From positions 1 through 64,000 of the forward strand of contig JADNRY010000100.1 in the NCBI GenBank assembly GCA_015501585.1: a stretch of DNA of 64,000 bases, in the 5' to 3' direction. Shown piece after piece: positions 11,383 to 21,989 of this stretch (the stretch's first letter is position 1; every line of letters begins with the position of its first letter). The notes beneath the pieces were generated by a model, which saw only the letters and a program-made list of their open reading frames with translations, had not been told where the DNA came from and ran no database searches. The DNA comes from Rhodocollybia butyracea (lineage: Eukaryota; Basidiomycota; Agaricomycetes; Agaricales; Omphalotaceae). The translations under genes and the position numbers were made by a program.

Positions 11383-12542
11383 TTAAGTTTCTGCTATGAC
11401 AGGTGGGTTCAAGACAATCATTACACCATGCTGTGAGGATTTCTCGTTCCGTAGAAGAGGCGGCCCTGCAGATATAAGCATAGTGGATGAGCCTTGCTGG
11501 CTCTCTGAAAATGCTGGCGGTGGAGCATTGTGAGTATCCCATCCAGCGTGAGCATTCACTAGAGGTCCTAAACCTGAAATTCCGGGTCCATCATTCTGAG
11601 GCTCTTTTGGACTAAGTGGGTCTCCCGATCCTTCCTTGAAGTTGACCCATACATCATATCCTTGCGATTCCACATATCCTTTTGCTTTTCCAGTGGGCTG
11701 GAGCTCATAGCTTGAGCCCAAAGCAGACCCATTCCCCTCCATGTCATCCAGATCTGAGTCTAAGCTTGACTCAGGATCTTTTTTGTTATTCCGGATGCTT
11801 ATATCCAAGTCGGTTCTAACCATGATGAGTGTTGGAGCCATACCCTGCTAGATGTTAAGCGTTGTGTAGTAATGGAATGAGGGCACATACCACAATAATT
11901 GTCAGGATAGGCTGTACCGAAGTTATCGCATGCCCTGGGCCGAAACCCAACCCCAGACAAATCGCTACTGCAGCTGGATACAGCAAGCCTGATTCAAGGC
12001 TAGTGAGATTAATGGGTTCGCAGTTAGTTACCAGTCGTGAAGATACAAGAAAACAGGGAACAACAAACATCATGGTTACAATACTGAATATACTCAGCCT
12101 GTTATCCATGGCATCTGCTTCCACTGGATACCAATGGGTTACCCTAGATATCCACCAGATTCTTCCCGCTAAAGGTTGGCAGTAAGCAAAAGCCGCTCTC
12201 AATCGTAACAGATGAGTGAACAAGTGAGTGAACCTATTAGTCCTGTCAATAGAAGATTTGTAAAGAGGTTTACTGCGAAAAACGATATTGAGATGGCCGA
12301 TGCTGCCTTGAGCGAAGCATTTCCTCCAATGCCTCCTATGGAAATATCAAGTTCTGTGTTTATGTTCTTCTGCTCCAGTGCTGCAGCAGCAAATGCCAGA
12401 GCTTATATGGAAGCCAAGTAAGGATGGCAGGTGTGAGTTAAGCCTGTGAGGAGGTTTACATACCGGTGTTCACGAAAGAAATTAGGAAAGGACCGATAAC
12501 GATATACTTCCTTGCACCCCAAACGATGTAACAGCGATATAA
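11383..12542 (-). pseudogene. orphan seven-helix membrane protein, C-terminal half (cut off by copia-2)
   Basis: Read on the minus strand from 12542 the exons give LYRCYIVWGARKYIVIGPFL, then FTNLLLTGLIAGRIWWIS (joined across a GTTCAC...TTTAG intron), then ESGLLYPAAVAICLGL. Next come APTLIMVRTDL (11800-11841) and an acidic tail ending at 11383. The order IYRCYxVW, LTxLIAGRIWW, ESGxLY and APTLIxVR is typical of a large agaricomycete family of orphan seven-helix proteins of unknown ligand. The matching N-terminal exons lie at 30.5-31.2 kb on the other side of copia-2, so one gene has been split by 18 kb. Any remaining product from this side would lack the first helices. Confidence 0.8.
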
Positions 12543-12584
12543 CTAGGCCATCTAGTCATTATGCTAATTGTAAGAGATACTCAA

Positions 12585-12589
12585 TGAAT
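12585..12589. repeat. target-site duplication of copia-2, left
   Basis: TGAAT directly before the 5' LTR is repeated directly after the 3' LTR at 30539-30543. Five bases is the usual size for copia integration. Confidence 0.9.
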
Positions 12590-12862
12590 TGTTGGAATAT
12601 ACAAGCGGAGTCATATTCAGACTCATGCTTAGTCATTCCAGGTCATAACGAGTCATACAGACTCATGTCGGTAGTAATGGAGGAAAGTCATTACAAGTCA
12701 TGACTCTAGTCAATATGAGTCATTTCTAGTCAGTAAACTTATATAGTAGAATATTCTCATGTATCAAATATTAGTATAAATACAGGCTCAGAGAACCTAT
12801 TCTCTATCGCTAAGAGCACTTTTCCCCCACCAATATTTAGTTAAGCTTATCACCTTTCAATA
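12590..12862 (+). repeat. copia-2 5' LTR
   Basis: Begins TGTTGGAATAT and ends TTTCAATA. It carries TATA-like sequence (AGTATAAATACAGG near 12772-12785). The first 150 bases contain many copies of AGTCAT or its complement. It is identical to the LTR at 30265-30538 except for one C in the CCCCC run near 12823-12828. Confidence 0.97.
12608..12738. promoter_or_regulatory. cluster of AGTCAT/ATGACT boxes in the copia-2 U3
   Basis: Within about 130 bp the hexamer AGTCAT occurs about eight times (GAGTCAT, TTAGTCAT, CGAGTCAT, AAAGTCAT, CAAGTCAT, TGAGTCAT) together with ACTCATG and ATGACTC forms. GAGTCAT is the complement of ATGACTC, the core bound by Gcn4/AP-1-type bZIP factors. The same array is in the 3' LTR. 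That it is an enhancer is inference. Confidence 0.5.
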
Positions 12863-12879
12863 GGTTATGGGCCCCGACC
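12863..12879 (+). other. copia-2 primer binding site, initiator-tRNA-Met type
   Basis: GGTTATGGGCCCCGACC follows the 5' LTR with no gap. Its first 12 bases match what I recall of the Drosophila copia primer site, which pairs with an internal (anticodon-region) part of initiator tRNA-Met rather than the 3' end. The pairing here is inferred from that resemblance. Confidence 0.6.
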
Positions 12880-12992
12880 TTAACTAAATAATACAACAAC
12901 ATTTATCCTTGACAATACAACTTTGATCAACAATCTGTCCACCAACGATAAGCTCTAGAAATTCCCGAAACTCTGAATTATAACATACGAAA

Positions 12993-14894
12993 ATGTCGTC
13001 AGCAAACTCCAGTAACTCCAAACTCGGTGATTACTTTTTACGGCTACCCAAGCTTAATGCCGATGGGTCCAATTGGGTCATTTATAAGGATCGATTCATA
13101 TTTGCAGCAGAGGCTGCTGGTCTTGAGGATTATATCCCTGAGTCCAGCAAACCACCTACTAAGCCTTCTGTAGCTGATCCAAATGCTGGGCCAACTTCAT
13201 CTGAGAAAACTGCCATTGAGGCTTGGGAGAAGCAGATGAAAACATGGAATTCAGAGTCAGCAATACTGAAGCAGGGTATAGCAAGCACTATACCTGATTC
13301 ATTATTTTTGAAGGTTAAAGGAGAGAAGACTGTTGGAGCAATGTGGAAGAAATTAGTTGATGAACATCAGGGAAAGTCAAGAATGATGGTAGTGGACTTA
13401 CGGCGTAAGCTTCAGAATGAACGCTGTGAGAGCGATGAAGATGTGCGGGATTACATAACCCGTGTAATTACTATTAGGGAGGATCTAGTCTCTATGAATG
13501 CAGACCCTGGTGATGACAACTTTGTTGCAATTATTATGTCTGCACTTCCTCCATCATATGATCCATACCTGGCAGCACTCACTGCAACTGCAACACTTGT
13601 AAACCAACAACTCAGTGTGGATACCTATATTAGAGGTATCTTGGATGAATCTGACCGCCGGAAACTTGGAAACCGGAACTCCAAAAGTGGAGCAAAGGAA
13701 GCAGCATATAATGCTGGACCTTCAAAGAAGTTTGGAAACAAGAAGTCAGTTAAATGCTATAACTGTGGAAAGACAGGGCATATGAAGAAGGATTGCTTTG
13801 CTGAGGGAGGTGGAAAGGCTGGTCAATGGCCTAAACACTGGAAAGGCAAAGGCAAATCAACTCAAGCAAACACAGCCACCACCAACAATGAAGATTTTGC
13901 ATGGTATGCACATGCACTCTCAGATGATGTATGGGAATTAAAAGTTCAGGAGAATATATCAGGTTATCAAGAACCTAAAAATGAGATTGATGAACAACTG
14001 GAAGGGTTGGGAGCCATCTATGTGAATGATGAGTTCTTGTGGGACTCCAATAATGAGTCCAATAGATCCAGTGTTCAGTCAATAAAAGAGTTTGAACTTC
14101 CCCATGACAGTGACTCTGATGATGGTAATTCAATGCCAGACCTTCAGAGTGTGTCTACATCATTGGATGCCCCAGACAACTGGAGAACAGAAGAGATTTG
14201 GGATGATGAAGCCTGGTTCAGCGATATTGATGAACTCGAAGTTCCGGACCTACAAGAGGTAGAAGACTCAGATAATGAGGAAGGACCCCTGGAAACCTCC
14301 TCAAATGGACCTATTTTAGTGGAACTCAGCATTCCAGACCCAGATGCTATACAAGGACAGCAATTACAAGACATTGATTATGAAGAAATCAATGTGGATG
14401 ATTTTGGAAAGGCATACACTAGGTATAACAGTATTTTTCTTGCAAATGCTGACAAGATTCCGGATGGTGTCACAGAGCTTTATGACTCAGGTGCATCACG
14501 CCACATGTCCCCATATAGGGATAAATTTATCAACTTCACCTCTATTGCACCAAAAAGTATTAGATCTGCTGATAGTGGAACATTTGATGCAATTGGGAGA
14601 GGTGATATGCACGTTACCATACCTGGAAAGAAGAAAACAACTACAGTCCTAATTAAGGATGTGTTGTATGCACCAAAGTTGAGTGTGACACTCATCTCAA
14701 TAAGCCGGATTACTGCAGCAGGATGTTCCATAATGTTTCGGGACAATTTTTGCCGAATATATGGCAAAGGAGACAAAGTATTGGGTCAAATCAACAGTAC
14801 AAATGGATTATATCAGGTCACCTACAAACCTGATAACGTGTATGGAATGGCTGCAAGACCAGAAAAAGTGACTGTGAATGAATTACACCGCTGA
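12993..14894 (+). pseudogene. copia-2 gag and protease (ends at an in-frame TGA)
   Basis: From Met 12993 the frame gives a UBN2-type capsid region (residues about 10-230, including WVIYKDRFIFAAEAAGL and MSALPPSYDPYLAAL). A CCHC zinc knuckle CYNCGKTGHMKKDC follows near residue 255, then an acidic linker, and the aspartic protease active site LYDSGASRHMSP near residue 500. The frame stops at TGA 14892-14894 in the middle of the integrase zinc finger: ELHR, stop, LGHIAPEAC. Relatives have Arg at this position, so CGA to TGA is the likely change. The rest of the polyprotein resumes in the same frame directly after the stop. Confidence 0.9.
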
Positions 14895-16286
14895 CTTGGT
14901 CATATTGCACCGGAAGCTTGCCGAAAAATGGTAAAGGATGGCCTGATTGAGGGCATAGAACTGGATGAATCAGAACCAGTCAAGTCATGTGACACCTGTG
15001 AATATGCCAAGAAGACACGCAAACCAATTAACAAGGAGCGGGAGCTTGACCGAGCAGCAAAGATTGGAGATTTAGTACACTCAGATGTATGGGGACCAGC
15101 CCCAGTACAAACTCCAAGCCACAAGAGGTATTATTGCACTTTTACAGATGATCATTCAAGATGGTCAACAGCATATATTCTTGCAACCAAGGATGAAACT
15201 TATGATGCTTTCAAACAATTTTGTGCATGGTTCTGGACTCAGAAGGAGATACGCATAAAAGTGTTAGGCTCAGACAGAGGAGGTGAATACCTGAGCAATT
15301 TATTCAGCCAATATCTGGCTGAAGAAGGGATTCAACGGAATCTCACTGTTCATGATACACCAGAGCACAATGGAGTGTCTGAAAGATTGAACAGGACCCT
15401 ACTGGAACGCATTAGGGCTATGCTATATGCCAGTGGATTACCCAAGAATTTATGGGGTGAGGCATTGAAGCATGCAATCTGGCTGAAGAACAGGAGTGGG
15501 ACAAAGGCACTCGGAAATACAACTCCATATGAGGTAATGTTTGGTGAGAAACCAAATTTATCCAACATTAGGGAGTGGGGAGCAAAGGTTTGGGTCCATA
15601 ATGACCGTGATAGCAAGTCAAAACTTGATGCGCGGGCACGGATTGGACATTGGCTTGGATTTGATCTTGTATCCAGTGGTCATAGAATTTATTGGCCTGA
15701 GACCAAGACAATATCAGTAGAAAGGAGTATAAAATTTGACAAGGATGCACCAACATTTGTTCCAGGTGGAATTAGGCATGAGGAGGAGGATGAAGGATTC
15801 ATGCCAAATCCCATTGAACTGGAAACATTACAGATTCCAAATCCAGTACCTACACCAACAAAGCCATCTGTAGCACCCACAGGTCCAATTACACCAACTA
15901 TCCCCAAACCTGTGTTACCAAGAAATAATCATCTTGGAACATTAAACTCAGAACTCAGTCACCAGAATATTATAGAAGGTTCTCGCAGAAGGACAACAAC
16001 AAGGAAAGTACAGGATCTACTTACTGGAGAAGGACACACAGATAGCCGACCATCAGCACCACTTGTAACCCCAGGCATTCAACTTCCAACTACAATTCCA
16101 GAGAATGAACCTGGTGAACAGGCACAAGACATCCAAATTGAATTTGGGCTGGCAGCAGCAGCAATTGAAGCCAAAGGTCTTGAGCCCTCCTATGAGGAGG
16201 CTAAGACCAGAGTTGACTGGCCCAAATGGAAAGAAGCCAGAGATACAGAATTAAAAACATTGTTAGATGCAGGAACTTGGGAAATT

Positions 16287-16400
16287 GTACCAAGACCTGA
16301 CAATCAAAATGTTGTTGACTGTATGTACCAAGACCTGACAATCAAAATGTTGTTGACTGTATGTACCAAGACCTGACAATCAAAATGTTGTTGACTGTAA
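16287..16400 (+). repeat. 38-bp tandem triplication inside copia-2 pol
   Basis: A 38-base unit starting GTACCAAGACCTGACAATCA occurs at 16287-16324, 16325-16362 and 16363-16400; the first two are identical and the third differs in its last base. A single copy would keep the frame, so two extra copies (+76 bases) are a late, inactivating change in this copy. Confidence 0.95.
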
Positions 16401-17350
16401 ATGGGCTTTGAAGATCAAAATGAAGAATGGTCTTGTTGATAAATATAAGGCTAGGTTAGTTGCCAAGGGCTTCACACAAGTAGAAGGAGTGGATTTCTTT
16501 GAGACTTTTGCACCAGTTGCAAAGTTGGCATCATTGAGATCAATCCTTGCGATTGCAGCAAGGAATGATTGGGACATAGAAGTTTTTGATTTTCATGGTG
16601 CATTTCTTAATGCCACTTTCGAAGATAATGAAGAAATATTTATGGAACAACCTCCGGACATTGAACTTGCAGACAGAAACAAATATGTTCTCAAGCTCAA
16701 GAAAACTTTATATGGACTTCGGCAATCAAGCCGGAAATGGTATGAGATGCTAACCAGCAGTCTCGGGAAACTTGGATTTTCTCCTCTTGAGAAAGATCAT
16801 GCAGTTTTCAAAAAAATTATTGGAGATAACATTATTATTCTTGCTATCCATGTTGATGATGTTACAATCACTGGAAGCTCACCAACTCTTATTCAGGAAA
16901 CCAAAGTTGAAATATCCAAGGAATATGAGGTTACCTTCCTAGGACCTATTGATTGGTTACTGGGAATGAAAGTAACAAGGGACCGGGCCAACCGCACCAT
17001 CTCACTCTCACAGGAAGCCTTTATTGAATCAGCATTGAAGGAGATGAACATGGCTGATTGTAAGCCATTAGCCATGCCTATGGATCCAAATGTGCATTTG
17101 TCAAAGGATCAATGTCCAACTGATCCCATCGAAATTGCAGAAATGGCACATTTGCCCTTCCGCAAAGGAACAGGAAAAATTAATTGGGTGTCCATTGGGA
17201 CACGCCCAGATTTATCTTACGCGGTTTCAGATATCTCCCAATATCTTGGAAATCCAGGACATGTGCATTGGGAAGCACTGAAGCGTCTTTTCCGGTATTT
17301 ACAGGGAACAAAGCATTGGAAATTAGTCTTTGGAGGGCCAGACAGAAAAC

Positions 17351-17360
17351 ATGGCCTAGA
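17351..17360. repeat. target-site duplication of the KDZ element, left
   Basis: ATGGCCTAGA here is repeated at 29783-29792. Removing everything between restores the copia-2 reading frame from the reverse transcriptase/RNase H connection to YSDADG. The true duplication may be 8-10 bases, since one or two bases of match may be chance. Confidence 0.85.
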
Positions 17361-17378
17361 GAGCTCAAGACACATATA

Positions 17379-17445
17379 TAATAATAATAGAATGGTTATA
17401 GCAAGTGCTTGGATATTATGATAATCTCTTGCTACAGCAAGAGGG
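17379..17445 (+). repeat. KDZ element left terminal inverted repeat
   Basis: ATAATAATAGAATGGTTATA, then GATAATCTCTTGCTACAGCA and AGAGG, pair imperfectly with the complement of 29700-29770. The core CTCTTGCTA..GCAAGAG is also a small palindrome. The outermost about 18 bases do not pair well. Confidence 0.6.
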
Positions 17446-17587
17446 CATAATAATTATTGCTATTGCTATCAATTATATACCATTTTGGTAGGCTTGGGTC
17501 CTACTTTGGGTTCTCGGATCTGAAAGGATCTCAGCGGGTATGATATGGTTTGATCTACTACCCCGATCTGGATTCCGTTTGCGGGGG

Positions 17588-17880
17588 CGATCGCTTTGAC
17601 GCCGATACGGTTTGATTTGTTCCCCGATCTGGATTCCAGCAGGAGCGCTTTGACGTCGGACCGTTTGTCTGATAAAAATTTAAAAAAACAAAAAAAACAT
17701 ACCCTGAAAAGCAAAACGGGACCTAGTATATACATAGGGCGATCGCTTTGACGCCGATACGGTTTGATTTGTTCCAGCAGGAGCGCTTTGACGCCGGACC
17801 GTTTGTCTGATAAAAAATTTAAAAAAACAAAAAAAAAAACATACCCTGAAAAGCAAAACGGGACCTATATACATAGGATC
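17588..17880 (+). repeat. tandem duplication of about 150 bp in the KDZ left subterminal region
   Basis: Two copies (about 17588-17738 and 17741-17880) each contain GATCGCTTTGACGCCGATAC, GGTTTGATTTGTTCC, GAGCGCTTTGACG, a TTTAAAAAAACAAAAAAA stretch, and CATACCCTGAAAAGCAAAAC. The second copy lacks a short internal piece (CCCGATCTGGATT). Confidence 0.85.
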
Positions 17881-17972
17881 TATCAATTATAGTCACTAGG
17901 TGCCACCAATTCCCTGAAAGCGTTAGCCCGAATTGCATTCCGCTTGCAAGGTTTGTGAGCGTTCGCTTTGAC
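17592..17972 (+). promoter_or_regulatory. five CGCTTTGAC subterminal motifs of the KDZ element
   Basis: CGCTTTGAC occurs at 17592, 17646, 17744, 17784 and 17964, always in the same orientation and followed by a CCG/CGG-rich stretch ending in ACGG or ACCG. Repeated subterminal motifs often bind transposase in other DNA transposons; that role here is inference. Confidence 0.45.
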
Positions 17973-18305
17973 ACTGGACCGTTCATCAGTAGCGCGATCT
18001 TGAGCTCTCCCGTAAATTTACCTTACGCGAAGTACATATTAACACAGTTGTATTTCAAGAAGTATATACTACTAATTTAACAAGATCGGGGCAAGAAAGG
18101 ACAAGAAAATGGGATAAACTACGTATTAAGTGATGGTAGAGTACTTAGCAAGAAGTAACAAGAGAGTAGTGTATACCGATAAATAAGTAATGCAGTAGAT
18201 ACTACTACAAACAAAGCGCAAGATAAGTATAGATTAACGATAACAGGACAGCAAGATAACAACCATAAAAAGAACAGGCGCCAACTTTTACAAGCGGATC
18301 AGCTT

Positions 18306-20779
18306 TCAACCTACTTTTCGACGTTTAGTCGCCAAAGCACCAGCTTCGACAAGATCTTTGTACCGCTGGCCAGAATTCTCCCGCCGTGAACGACTTTGTT
18401 CCGTTTCGGCAGCACTCTCCGGCGCTGCAGTAGGTGGAGTGGGCTTACCACGAGGACGAGGTTGTGGGCGAGGTCGTGGATGAGCATCCTTACTGGGAGC
18501 CGAATCTGGGGCTACGCTGTCCAAGGCGTCAGGTGTGTTCTTAGACGTTGCCTTGCGCTTTGGCTGCAGTTTCGATTTCGGCTTCGATTTTGGCTTTGGC
18601 TGATCCTGGGAGCTGTTTTGACCATGACGTTTCCGCTTCTGACGTGGAGGCGTATTATGCCGTTCGGGAACATCCAACCATCCGAAGACTCCGCCAGAGG
18701 TTCCATCACGCATTATAGAACCTAGGTCCACCGCCGGCTGGTCAAAGTGGGTCTGGCCCAACTTCACTACATCACGCTGTGAAGATCTTGCCGGAACCGC
18801 CGCAGGTGGAGAACGAGCCGGTCGACTCGAAGTGAGTTGAGCTGATGAGCGTGAAGGACCTTCGAGAGCCAACGACGGTGATGCCGAAAGAGAATGGTCC
18901 AGGCCAGCCATGGGCCCAGGCGAAGATAAGCCCAGGCTTGGAACACCGAAACGCTCCTCCTGCATAGATGAAGCCATTGCAAACAGATGGCCGCTGAAGA
19001 CAGCATCATCCATATCTCCCGCAGGAGGTCCCTCCATATCGATGAAGGAAAGCGTCGCCGGAGACAACGGTGGGAGAGGTGGCTGTATTGGCGATGACGC
19101 TGGAAGCCTCGGTGACGACGGCGGCGTTAAGTCGAAAGGAAGGGAGGGAAGACCGAAACTCTCAGATGACCAATCTGACGTCCCAGAAATTGCAGCTGGG
19201 AACATGGCAGAGGACAAGGATGAGACCGTAGACACAGCACTAGACGTGATTGGAGGAGATGAACCTGTAAACATCGAAGCAGATGAGACTGCGGGCATCG
19301 GAGCAGATGTAGACGGGACCGCGGGCGCCGGAACAGATGAGACTGCAGCAGTCGGAGGAGAAGAGGCCACAGGCGCCGGGACTGACAAAACCGTAGACAT
19401 GGGAGTAGGGGATACCGAAGCCAGCGATTCTGGCGTCGCAATTATGGCGCCATCAACAATGAGGTTTTCGAGAGATGAGTTACCAATTACGCCTCGAGCG
19501 AATTCTTTGAATGGTTGAATACACGCATGCTTATACCCTGGGTACGCTTCATGAAATGCATGGCCGTTGGCATTTCTGCCATTGTTAAATCTGAACATGA
19601 CGTGTAAGCAGCGTAGATGGCTCCAAAGAACGAAAACTTACACTACACTTGTGAGAGTACCCGGTTTCTGTTCGTTGTGCTCCACCATACCCATGAACGA
19701 CCAAGTGGACGGCACCTTGCTTGATAAGAAGGAGGCAAGCTGGAGCAAAATCGAAGGAATTAGAGCAATGAACCTGGCAGAAACATGTCAGCAACATATG
19801 ATATGTATAAGTCCCGTTGCTTACTCTTTTCGTTCGTTTCCACTCAAATATTGTGCAGAGTCAAGACTCAATTTCAGCTTCTCTAAGACATCATCGTCCG
19901 CTTCAGATTTACCAACTAACTGGCTCTTCGAATCCAATTTCCTTGCTCTCTGCGCTTCCATCTCCTCCTCCACATGCTGACGCACATCTTCTGAAGCATC
20001 TCCCCATGCCTCGGCAGTCAGAGCTTTCACGAAAACCATCCGCTGGCTTCGCTTGCTCTTTTTCACTGTCTCTTTGTCTGTCTCTTTCTTTGCCTGCTCC
20101 TTGCACCAATCTGACAAAGCCTCATCCACCTTGGGCTTTACCAGCGTATCATAGTATAGGGACGAGAACATTTGCTCGGCGGTCCGAGAACGCTGCGCTT
20201 TGACCAAACAGTTCTGGGTGGAGACTAGCGTTGCTGGTGACAGCCCATTGGCTAGATCAACTACAAGGTTGACAGAGTTCTTGGCTTTCACCTGGCGTGA
20301 CTCGTTATTGAACCAATGCTGGATTTGCTGTGAATCATTTTAATCAACTTTGAGTTTAATTTCATGCAGAACTTTATATAACTTACAAGCTTTTTCTCAT
20401 CCATTACTGCTGTCAATACCCGAGCTTGCTCAGCGCTCAGAGTTTCAGTGTCTGTCATGTTCTCTAGTGGAAATGATGCAAAGTAATCGCGATATAATAT
20501 GGCCCATGTGGAAGAGACGCTTTTGTTCTCCTGCGCGTGAAGAAATGTCGAAAATTTGGATTGTAGCCACAGCAATTGAGGGTCGGTCCATAGCTTTGAA
20601 GCCCGTTTCTTCCGTGTTTTTTTCACAGGACCAGATCCGGTAGCTTTGGCAATGTTTTCCGATATCTCCATTTGTTGCCGAACAATTAAAATAACGGTTA
20701 CAATCGCCCGAGACTGAATGCTCATGTGATCAGCCATGCCGCTTCCGGCAAAATGAGCTATACAGCTGCTTAGTAACAT
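18306..20779 (-). CDS. KDZ cargo 1: helical protein with HWFNN motif and long disordered tail
   Basis: Four exons on the minus strand: 20779-20387, 20327-19825, 19773 to about 19639, and about 19590-18306, joined by short introns (the first is GTAAGT...TTCACAG). The start could be an internal Met (MEISENIAK). The N-terminal part has SKLWTDPQLLWLQSKF, then across the first intron IQHWFNNESRQ, which looks like a DNA-binding helical region. Next comes a Lys/Glu-rich helix (about residues 175-280) and PSILLQLASFL. The last exon holds GHAFHEAYPGYKHACIQPF, then a Ser/Pro/Ala-rich disordered region, basic clusters (RQKRKRH, ATKRRKVG, likely nuclear localisation), and the stop. I know of no named domain. 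Its place within the KDZ element suggests a mobilisation or regulatory partner, which is inference. Confidence 0.65.
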
Positions 20780-20872
20780 GACTATAGTTCAATCTTCTTC
20801 GAGTCGTCTTTCTCTGATCCTTTTTTCCTTTACTTTCCTTTACTCGCCCCGCTTTCATCAGTCGCTCACAAG

Positions 20873-21612
20873 AATGTTGTCGAATGTTGTTCTCAGCTGC
20901 GAGGTTCTTACCCACTTGAACTCTCTGGTACAGGCACTTAATCAGCTGAACATCACCGATCGTAAGTTGTCTATTTCACATATCCAAAGACCTCGTTCAA
21001 ACCATCGTTATGCCAGCTGCTGTTGTTGCTGCTACTACTCCTTCAGACGTTGCAGCTACTACCGTTGCTCCAGCTGTGCCTGTTGTCGTTGCTCAAGTTG
21101 CTCCAGCGACTCCCGGCCTCAATACTGCTCCTACCGTGGCTGCTGTTCCGGCTGTTGGTTCGTTATTTTTTTCGCGTCTGATTTGCCATGAGCCTGACCT
21201 GAGCTTAAGTGAATGTTCCGGCCAGTCAAGGTGAACCTGATGGTATGTGTACATCTATTATTCCACTCTGTGTGTTTTACTGACTCGTGTTAATATATAG
21301 AAGGGGATGCAGGTTGTGCTTGTGCATGCTTGTTGTGTGTGTGTTCCTGCCACCAATCTTCTGCTGCGCCCAATGTCAAGCGTTGGTACACGGTGACTAA
21401 GGGAACAGCTGTCGGGGTTTTCTCGTCTTGGTGCGTAGATCTTGTTACTGTTCATTTTACTTTTTTAATTGGGTTGTTGTAGGGCCACGGTTTCGCCTCT
21501 CGTCACTGGTGTTTCTCGTGCAGTGTACTTCCGACTTGCCAGCCATGGAGAAGCTTCCGCAACCTTCAACTCTGCTCTCGCCCACGGTGATGTCGAAGTT
21601 CTCGCCGCTTAA
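20873..21612 (+). CDS. KDZ cargo 2: RNase H1-N / caulimovirus-viroplasmin-like protein
   Basis: ATG 20873 starts MLSNVVLSCEVLTHLNSLV. An intron GTAAGT...GCCAG (20962-21016) leads into an Ala/Val/Pro-rich linker, then a short Cys-rich segment. The C-terminal domain is KRWYTVTKGTAVGVFSSWA, VSPLVTGVS, and YFRLASHGEASATFNSAL, joined across GTGCGT...TTGTAG. This is the pattern W-Y-x-V-x-x-G-x-x-x-G-[IV]-[FY]-x-x-W...V-x-G..F.S...A, the hybrid-binding domain at the N terminus of RNase H1 and in caulimovirus viroplasmin, here without the RNase H catalytic domain. The frame closes with TAA at 21610-21612. Such domains bind RNA/DNA hybrids or double-stranded RNA. Why a DNA transposon would carry one is unknown. 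Confidence 0.72.
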
Positions 21613-21989
21613 AATCTGTTATGTTACTTGTGATGGATGATGCCTGTCTACGCTCCTCTTACTTACGCTCCCTTACGAACTCCACACTGTCATTTTTGCT
21701 CGGGCTGTAATATTTCTTGTATCCATCACTGTATCTAAGCTTTGTCATTGTATCTTGCTTCCGTTGTGTATAGTTGTTGTGTATGGTCATCTAATGGGCC
21801 TCTAATATGTTGTAATGAGGGGAGGGATACGCTCTCTTGTATATGTCGATTTCTAATATTCAACGTGTTCATATTGAAAAGTTGTTTTTGAGGCTCGTTG
21901 TTTCGTACTTGGCCTAAAAGTATGTACATTATTGATAGGGCCACTACGAAACTTTTTACAACATGTAACATACAATGATGAATATCTAC

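Larger units (their letters stand above)
14895..17360 (+). pseudogene. copia-2 integrase and reverse transcriptase (cut at the KDZ insertion)
   Basis: Integrase: the zinc finger continues (LGHIAP, then CDTCEYAKKTRKP), and the core shows VHSDVWGP, LGSDRGGEYLS and NGVSERLNRTLLERI. Reverse transcriptase of the RVT_2 type: WALKIKMKNG, YKARLVAKGFTQVEGVDF, LYGLRQSSRKWYE, and the active site HVDDVTITG. A 38-bp tandem triplication at 16287-16400 adds 76 bases and shifts the frame between GTWEIVPRPDNQNVVDC and KWALKIKMKNG. The coding sequence is interrupted after PDRKHGL by the KDZ insert and resumes at 29783 with the RNase H region. Confidence 0.92.

Noticed and set aside
18910..19518. 202-codon plus-strand open frame
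   Set aside because: It is the antisense of the low-complexity tail of KDZ cargo 1; the minus strand has splice sites, nuclear-localisation-like clusters and continuity with upstream exons.
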